45,166 nucleotides of DNA from Acidobacteria subdivision 2 bacterium RH1 MAG20 (GTDB lineage Bacteria > Acidobacteriota > Terriglobia > Terriglobales > Acidobacteriaceae): NCBI GenBank assembly GCA_002197545.1, contig NFUO01000546.1, positions 1 through 45,166 of the forward strand, read 5' to 3'. The notes under the pieces are model-generated. The model saw only the letters and a list, made by a program, of their open reading frames with translations, was not told the DNA's origin and searched no databases. This document shows positions 40,501 through 45,166 of the stretch, piece after piece. Position 1 is the first letter of the stretch. The number at the start of each line of letters is the position of its first letter. Position numbers and translations under genes: made by a program.

Positions 40501-41231
40501 GCGCGTCCGCGCATGCTTCGACAACGAACGCAGTTGAGCGCATGGATGAGCTCAACTGGCCGCAACTCTCGCAGGGCCTTGACGGTCAGGGTAGTGTGGT
40601 GCTCGAACACATCCTCTCCACTGATGAGTGTCGGTCTCTTGCAGCGCTCTATCCAGATGATAGTTTCTTTCGCAGCCGCGTCGTGATGAGTCGACATGGT
40701 TTCGGGCGAGGGGAGTACAAATATTTCAGCTATCCATTGCCCGAAATCATTCAAGAGCTTCGGACAGCGCTTTATGCAAGGCTCGTGCCGATTGCCAATC
40801 GATGGAATGCCGCAATGGGTATCGACGTTCGCTACCCTGAGCGTCACACTGATTTTCTTCAACGATGCCATGCCGCTGAGCAACTTCGACCGACGCCACT
40901 CCTTCTTCAATACGGCGAGGGAGATTACAACTGCCTCCATCAAGATATTTATGGCGAGCACGTCTTTCCTATACAAGTCGCCATTCTGTTATCAGAGCCA
41001 ACGCGAGAGTTTACGGGAGGAGAGTTTGTACTAACGGAACAGAGGCCTCGCATGCAATCCAGGCCGGAGGTTATCTCTTTGCGTCAAGGCGATGCTGTGG
41101 CCTTCGCTGTGCATCATCGTCCAGTGCAGGGAACGCGCGGCACGTACCGCGTGAATCTTCGACATGGGGTCAGCCGGTTGCGTTCAGGGCATCGGCATAC
41201 GGTTGGCATTATCTTCCATGACGCTAAATAG
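40497..41231 (+). CDS. 2OG-Fe(II) oxygenase, putative oxidative DNA-alkylation repair
   Basis: A 244-residue non-haem iron dioxygenase. Iron ligands are visible as His148-x-Asp150 (LHQD) and a distal His at 206 or 207 (FAVHHRPV); Arg218 in TYRVNLRHG should bind 2-oxoglutarate. The family resembles the Oxygenase-NA group often found next to ada or ogt genes, with an AlkB-like role proposed by that link; it is not a close AlkB homologue. ATG 40497 overlaps the stop of the methyltransferase, with GGGAGG at 40484-40489. An open frame further upstream is a shadow of the methyltransferase gene. It converges on the HPt gene with a 19-base gap. Confidence 0.8.
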   Translation: MSASAHASTTNAVERMDELNWPQLSQGLDGQGSVVLEHILSTDECRSLAALYPDDSFFRSRVVMSRHGFGRGEYKYFSYPLPEIIQELRTALYARLVPIANRWNAAMGIDVRYPERHTDFLQRCHAAEQLRPTPLLLQYGEGDYNCLHQDIYGEHVFPIQVAILLSEPTREFTGGEFVLTEQRPRMQSRPEVISLRQGDAVAFAVHHRPVQGTRGTYRVNLRHGVSRLRSGHRHTVGIIFHDAK

Positions 41232-41250
41232 AAACAACGACGCCAGATGA

Positions 41251-41571
41251 TTACTTGTCGATCAGAATCTGGCGTAAGGTTGTGGCCAGGGTGGTGAGGT
41301 TGCCTGAAGCGGCTGGGGTTGGAGATTTAAGACTTTGCTCTATCTGCTGTGCGATCTCTGTGCTCTGGTGATAGCCAAACATGCCGAGAGAGCCGGAGAG
41401 CTTATGAGCGATGTCGAGAGCTTCTTCCCGGTCCGCTTCGCTCAGGTCGCCAGACGCTGCTGCCGCAGCGGCGCGATCAAGAATATCGAGCCGTTCGTGG
41501 AGGACGGGTAGATTACGCTCCCAAAGACTTGTCAGCAGGGCATCGATCTTGGCTTCGTCTTTTTTAATCAT
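41251..41571 (-). CDS. Histidine phosphotransfer (HPt) protein
   Basis: A 106-residue helical protein with the HPt motif IAHKLSGSLGMFG; His56 is the likely phosphate carrier. It has no other domain. It lies 17 bases after the response regulator and in the same direction as the kinase, so kinase, regulator and HPt form one phosphorelay unit. HPt proteins shuttle phosphate between receiver domains. The start is ATG 41571. An Ala run (AAAAAA, 34-39) precedes the motif. Confidence 0.85.
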   Translation of the reverse strand: MIKKDEAKIDALLTSLWERNLPVLHERLDILDRAAAAAASGDLSEADREEALDIAHKLSGSLGMFGYHQSTEIAQQIEQSLKSPTPAASGNLTTLATTLRQILIDK

Positions 41572-41588
41572 GGCAATGGCGCAAATGG

Positions 41589-41975
41589 TCAGGCTGGCTG
41601 ACTGTCGTTCCAGCCGAGGGCTTCGGAGATCTGCCTGGCGAGGGTGAGGGGGTCGAAGGGTTTAAAGAGGATGGCGGTGACGCCGAGGCTGGCGAATCGC
41701 CGCTGGTCCACTCCCTGGACCTTGGCTGTAAGCAGGAGGACGGGAATGTGAGCGATAAGCGGATCTTGCTGCATCTTGCGGAAGGTGGTGGGGCCGTCCA
41801 CGCCAGGCATCATGACGTCCATGAGGATGGCGTCGGGCTGCTCGGCGGTTGCGATTGCCGTGCCTTCGACGCCGGAGCTTGCGGTGAATACCTGCCAGCC
41901 TGCGATGGCTTCAAGAGAGAGCGCAGCGACTTCGCGGATGTCATCTTCGTCGTCGATGATTAAAATGCGTCGCAT
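41589..41975 (-). CDS. Single-domain response regulator
   Basis: A 128-residue receiver domain without an output domain. The acidic pocket is IIDDEDD (7-12) and the phosphate acceptor is Asp53 in LMDVMMPG; the conserved Lys is in ILFKPFDP near the C-terminus. I start at ATG 41975 (MRRILIIDDE), the normal receiver beginning; a GTG nine codons upstream is the alternative. It lies between the hybrid-type kinase and the HPt gene and would act as a phosphate shuttle or by protein contact. Confidence 0.88.
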   Translation of the reverse strand: MRRILIIDDEDDIREVAALSLEAIAGWQVFTASSGVEGTAIATAEQPDAILMDVMMPGVDGPTTFRKMQQDPLIAHIPVLLLTAKVQGVDQRRFASLGVTAILFKPFDPLTLARQISEALGWNDSQPA

Positions 41976-42032
41976 CAGCGTGCCTATTTTCTCATGCGAC
42001 ACAGAATGTTGGAGGTGGCTTCAGAGTGTCAT

Positions 42033-43730
42033 TTAAACTGCGGGACCGGTAGTGGCGAGATCGGCCAATTTGGAGCGGAGGCGCTGGACCATGGAGACGA
42101 CAAGCTCTTCGACTTCCTGGGGCTGCACTTTGGCTTTGGTCAGGAACTCGGTGGGGCCGAGGCGTAGCTTGAGCATTTCGCTGTCGGAGATCTCGCGTCC
42201 GGAGTAGACGACGAGAGGCAAGGTGCGCAGGGTAGGTTGCTGGCGTAGCCACTCAACCAGGGTGAAGCCGTCGCCATCGGGAAGGGTGAGGTCGAGGATG
42301 AGCAGGTCGGGGGGACGGTCGATGCATTGCCGGATGGCCTGTTGCCGGGTGGCGGCGTGGTCGATGTGCACCGCTGCCTTCTGGAAGCTGGCGATAACGA
42401 CGCTGGCCAGATCCATGTCGTCTTCGACGAGGAGGACGCGGGTTGGACCGTCGCCGTGGTGAAGGATACGGCCGAGCTCGGCGAAGAGCAGTTTTTCGTT
42501 GAAAGGTTTTTGGACCCAACCCTGGGCATCGCCAGTGAGCTGCGGACGCAAAGTGGACGAGAGGACGCTGAGGACGACAACAGGAATGTGTGCCGTGACG
42601 GGATTGTTGCGAAGATGCTGAAGGGTCTCCCAGCCGCTGAGTCCAGGCATATAGAGGTCGAGGAGGATGGCCTCGACCTGATGTTCGGCTGCGAGGACGA
42701 GTGTTTGCTCCCCGGAGTTGGCTTCGATGACGATGTAGCCCTGGCGGTGAAGATGCTCGGCGACGACGGTGCGGATGCCGGGATCGTCGTCGCAGACGAG
42801 GATGGCGGCGTTATTGCGTGGTGAAGACGATGCGGAGATCGGTTGAGCAATATCGCTGGCACGGGTGACGCGAGGGAACATGACGTAGAACGTGGTTCCG
42901 GGGCCGAGGTTGCGCTGCGCCCAGATGGAGCCGCTGTGCTGCTGGACGATGCTGCGACAGATGGAGAGACCGAGGCCAGTGCCGCCTTTCTGCCGGGCGT
43001 CGGAGGGCTCGACCTGCTGGAAGCGGTCGAAGATGCTGTCCAGCTTGTCGCTGGGGATGCCGCGGCCTTCGTCGGAGACCTTGAGGAGGATGGAGTCAGC
43101 AGTAGCTTCGGTATGGATGCGGACGGTAGAAGCTGCAGGAGAGAACTTGATGGCATTAGAGAGGAGATTGGTGAGGACCTGAAGGATGCGGTCTGAATCG
43201 CCGTCGAAGAATAGGCCTTCGGTCGCAGCGGTCGGGGTGATGAGCTCGATGTGGACAGTGTTAGCGTCGGCCATCGCTGACATGGTTTCGATGGCCTGCT
43301 TGCAGAGGTCGCGGAGGGAGCAGCGGCGGACCTGCAGGGGAGCTCGACCGGATTCCATACGTTCGATGTCGAGGATGTCGTTAATGAGGCGGATGAGGCG
43401 ATCAGTGTTGGTGACGGCGATGCGAAGGAGATTGAGTGCCTTGGCATCGACATCGCCGATGACGCCGGAGGAGAGGAGGCCGAGCGCGCCGCGAATGCTG
43501 GTGAGCGGGGTGCGAAGCTCGTGGGAGACGGTGGAGATGAACTCGTCCTTGAGCGTGTCGAGCTGAGAGCGTTCGGTGAGTTGGAGGTTGTGCTGGTGCT
43601 GCTGTTCGCGGGCCTGAGTCAGTTGGGCGGCTAATTCCTGGGCATTACGCCGGGCACACAGAAGGGCGAAGAGCAAAACGCCAATGATGCCGAGGAGGAG
43701 AAGGTAACCGACGATGAGAAGCGTATGCAT
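42033..43730 (-). CDS. Membrane histidine kinase with two C-terminal receiver domains
   Basis: A 565-residue hybrid sensor kinase. A single N-terminal membrane helix (about 4-25) is followed by a short coiled coil; there is no extracytoplasmic sensor domain. The HisKA motif VSHELRTP gives His70. The ATPase part has the N box (TNLLSNAIKF, 187-196) and the G boxes DEGRGIP (220-226) and GGTGLGLS (249-256). Two receivers follow, with Asp358 (LLDLYMPG) and Asp480 (ILDLTLPDG). Phosphate would go from His70 to the receivers and on to the neighbouring HPt and regulator. The signal is unknown. It starts at ATG 43730, downstream of a terminator, so the unit has its own promoter. Confidence 0.9.
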   Translation of the reverse strand: MHTLLIVGYLLLLGIIGVLLFALLCARRNAQELAAQLTQAREQQHQHNLQLTERSQLDTLKDEFISTVSHELRTPLTSIRGALGLLSSGVIGDVDAKALNLLRIAVTNTDRLIRLINDILDIERMESGRAPLQVRRCSLRDLCKQAIETMSAMADANTVHIELITPTAATEGLFFDGDSDRILQVLTNLLSNAIKFSPAASTVRIHTEATADSILLKVSDEGRGIPSDKLDSIFDRFQQVEPSDARQKGGTGLGLSICRSIVQQHSGSIWAQRNLGPGTTFYVMFPRVTRASDIAQPISASSSPRNNAAILVCDDDPGIRTVVAEHLHRQGYIVIEANSGEQTLVLAAEHQVEAILLDLYMPGLSGWETLQHLRNNPVTAHIPVVVLSVLSSTLRPQLTGDAQGWVQKPFNEKLLFAELGRILHHGDGPTRVLLVEDDMDLASVVIASFQKAAVHIDHAATRQQAIRQCIDRPPDLLILDLTLPDGDGFTLVEWLRQQPTLRTLPLVVYSGREISDSEMLKLRLGPTEFLTKAKVQPQEVEELVVSMVQRLRSKLADLATTGPAV

Positions 43731-43820
43731 TTGGCCCGTTATCTTAGAGTAACTTGCCTGACAGCGTAATAGTAACGTAATAGAAGTGACTTTCAGATGT
43801 ACGAATCTGATTGGTATTTA

Positions 43821-43854
43821 TAAAAAGGACGTTCCGAAAGGAACGTCCTTTTTT
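43821..43854 (-). terminator. Rho-independent terminator of the deoxyhypusine-synthase-like gene
   Basis: Perfect inverted repeat, AAAAAGGACGTTCC at 43822-43835 with its complement at 43840-43853 and a four-base loop GAAA. A/T runs flank both sides, so it can work in both directions. It lies 18 bases after the stop at 43872 and isolates that gene from the phosphorelay unit. Confidence 0.92.
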
Positions 43855-43871
43855 CATGGGTTTGGAGTAAG

Positions 43872-44939
43872 TCAGGCGGTGACGGGGACCTGGTTGAGGA
43901 TGTTGGTCCACTGTTTGCCTTTGCGGGCGATGTGGGCTTTTTTGTGGAAGGCGTAGCCGGCGATGAGGGGCAGCGCGAGCGTGGCCTCGGAGTAGACCAT
44001 CTGCTCGTAGGTGAGGTCCACCTTGCCCCAACTGCTGGCTTCTTTCAGGGTGCTGCCGGAGAGGGCGCCGTCGCGGGCGTCGGCTACGGTGATCTGGATG
44101 GCGTACTTGTGCATGGAGGCTTCCACTCCAAGGACGTCGGCAGCTACGACGATGTCCTGCGCGAAGTTCTTGGGGACTCCGCCGCCGATCATCAGCAGGC
44201 CAGTGGTCGGGTTGGCGATCTTGAGCTGGGTAATCTCGTAGAAGTCTTTGGCGGTGTCGATGGAGACCATCGGCTTGCCTTGACGGGCGTGCTGGTGGGC
44301 GACGAGGCCGAAGCCTGCGGAACAGTCCGAGAAGGCCGGGCAGAAGATAGGCACGTTCTTCTCATAGGCTGCGAGGACGATGGAGTCGCGTCCGCCTGCC
44401 TGTGGCGTCTTGCCTTCCTTGACGAGGTAGGCGCCCATCTCGCGGATGAACTCGCGTGAGCTGTAGGGACGATGCTCGAGAGAGTTGGTGATCTGGTGGA
44501 TGGTCTCATCGCAGAGGCGCAGCTCTTCTTCGTCGATGAAGGTGTCATAGATGCGGTCGATCATCAACTCGCGGAGATCGGCGTCACCTGCACCGTATTT
44601 GTACTCGTCTCCGGCGATGTAGTGGTTGAAGCCGAGGGCCTCGAAGAAGTCCTGATCGACGATGTTGGCTCCGGTTGAGACGATGGCATCGACCATGTTG
44701 TTGCGGATGAGGTCGATGAGGACTTTCTGCAGACCGGCAGAGATGAGCGAGCCGGCGAGGCAGAGGATGACGCCGCAGTCGGTGTCGCGGAGCATCATGT
44801 CGTAGATGCTGGCGGCGCGGGCGGTGTCACGGGAGCTGTAAGCCATCGATTGCATGGCGTCGACGAGAGCGACGACGTTGTGCTGCTTGATGTCGATGTG
44901 CTGAATGGGGCGGCTGAGGAGTTCTTTTTTGGTTGGCAT
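43872..44939 (-). CDS. Deoxyhypusine synthase family protein
   Basis: A 355-residue protein of the deoxyhypusine synthase family, NAD-dependent enzymes that transfer the aminobutyl group of spermidine. Features include LAGSLISAGL (61-70), STGANIVDQD (88-97), DTAKDFYE (228-235) and ASSWGKVDL with Lys306 at the position of the catalytic lysine. Bacteria lack the eIF5A substrate, and relatives are thought to act on small amines (homospermidine-synthase-like), so the true reaction here is open. The start is ATG 44939. It stands alone with its own terminator and is not linked to other polyamine genes in the window. Confidence 0.85.
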   Translation of the reverse strand: MPTKKELLSRPIQHIDIKQHNVVALVDAMQSMAYSSRDTARAASIYDMMLRDTDCGVILCLAGSLISAGLQKVLIDLIRNNMVDAIVSTGANIVDQDFFEALGFNHYIAGDEYKYGAGDADLRELMIDRIYDTFIDEEELRLCDETIHQITNSLEHRPYSSREFIREMGAYLVKEGKTPQAGGRDSIVLAAYEKNVPIFCPAFSDCSAGFGLVAHQHARQGKPMVSIDTAKDFYEITQLKIANPTTGLLMIGGGVPKNFAQDIVVAADVLGVEASMHKYAIQITVADARDGALSGSTLKEASSWGKVDLTYEQMVYSEATLALPLIAGYAFHKKAHIARKGKQWTNILNQVPVTA

Positions 44940-45166
44940 GGCAGTTATCAGGATAGCAACTTTGGTGTTCTATTGAGGCGGGATTGGATGTGAATTTCCG
45001 TTGTGAGGGAGTGGGGAGATCGGTCGGGCTTTCAGGGAAGTGCTGAAAAAGTCGGGGGCTGAAAGAAAGGCGTACCCCAGCGGCTTTAGCTGTGAAGTTT
45101 CAACAGGTTGTTGTCCATCTGCCCAAGAACGAAGAAGCTGATTGTGTCGAGCAAGCAGTAACTTCG
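44940..45166. other. Upstream region of the deoxyhypusine-synthase-like gene
   Basis: This end stretch has no convincing gene. It should hold the promoter of the minus-strand gene. The piece GCGTACCCCAGCGGC at about 45070-45084 with neighbouring GGCTTTAGC resembles dispersed repeats of related bacteria, but only one copy is visible here. Confidence 0.3.

Overview
The window looks like chromosomal DNA of a free-living, Gram-negative soil bacterium, most likely an acidobacterium of the Acidobacteriaceae (Terriglobus/Granulicella/Edaphobacter type). This is inferred from gene content: an Oar-like TonB-type outer-membrane receptor with an N-terminal carboxypeptidase-regulatory domain, a DNRLRE/collagen-like surface protein, a PTPS-related membrane protein, a bacterial deoxyhypusine-synthase-like enzyme, high GC, and dispersed '...GGGGCACCC' hairpins. 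I see no phage, insertion sequence, CRISPR array, rRNA or tRNA.

Layout. (1) 1-4096, plus strand: the 3' end of ftsZ, a penicillin-binding-protein-type transpeptidase, a DUF202 membrane protein, nnr (NAD(P)HX repair) and tsaE (tRNA t6A), tightly packed with overlapping stops and starts. (2) 4113-11511, minus strand: penicillin acylase, PTPS-related membrane protein, short-chain polyprenyl diphosphate synthase, a 170-aa membrane protein with a 48-aa partner, a MIP18/SufT-type Fe-S factor and a methyltransferase. (3) 11639-14319, plus: a CPA1 Na+/H+ antiporter and a DHH phosphoesterase. (4) 14427-19892, minus: an envelope cluster read as zinc-ribbon XRE regulator, uppS, cdsA, a small coiled-coil protein, dxr, rseP. 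(5) 20076-27295: HD hydrolase, a DUF3592-like protein with pncA, a soluble lytic transglycosylase, an orphan ArsB-type permease and pgm. (6) 27597-39879, plus: collagen-like secreted protein, then LacI regulator, TonB-type receptor, GH2 exo-glucosaminidase-like hydrolase, APC permease and PfkB kinase, a plausible amino-sugar (chitosan-type) utilisation locus. (7) 39970-41231, plus: a DNA-alkylation repair pair, an O6-alkylguanine methyltransferase overlapping a 2OG-Fe(II) oxygenase. (8) 41251-44939, minus: deoxyhypusine-synthase-like enzyme, a terminator, then a phosphorelay of histidine kinase with two receivers, a single-domain response regulator and an HPt protein.

Most genes are ordinary housekeeping. 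The points that stand out are: a family of hairpins with a conserved 9-nt loop, several of them inserted in frame inside two protein genes; a triplicated 18-bp unit in the spacer of the penicillin acylase; a 103-nt inverted repeat filling a convergent gap; competing stems upstream of uppS; a deoxyhypusine-synthase homologue that keeps the catalytic lysine although no substrate protein is expected in bacteria; and Lys/Arg/Ser/Thr-rich tails shared by two unrelated peptidoglycan enzymes.
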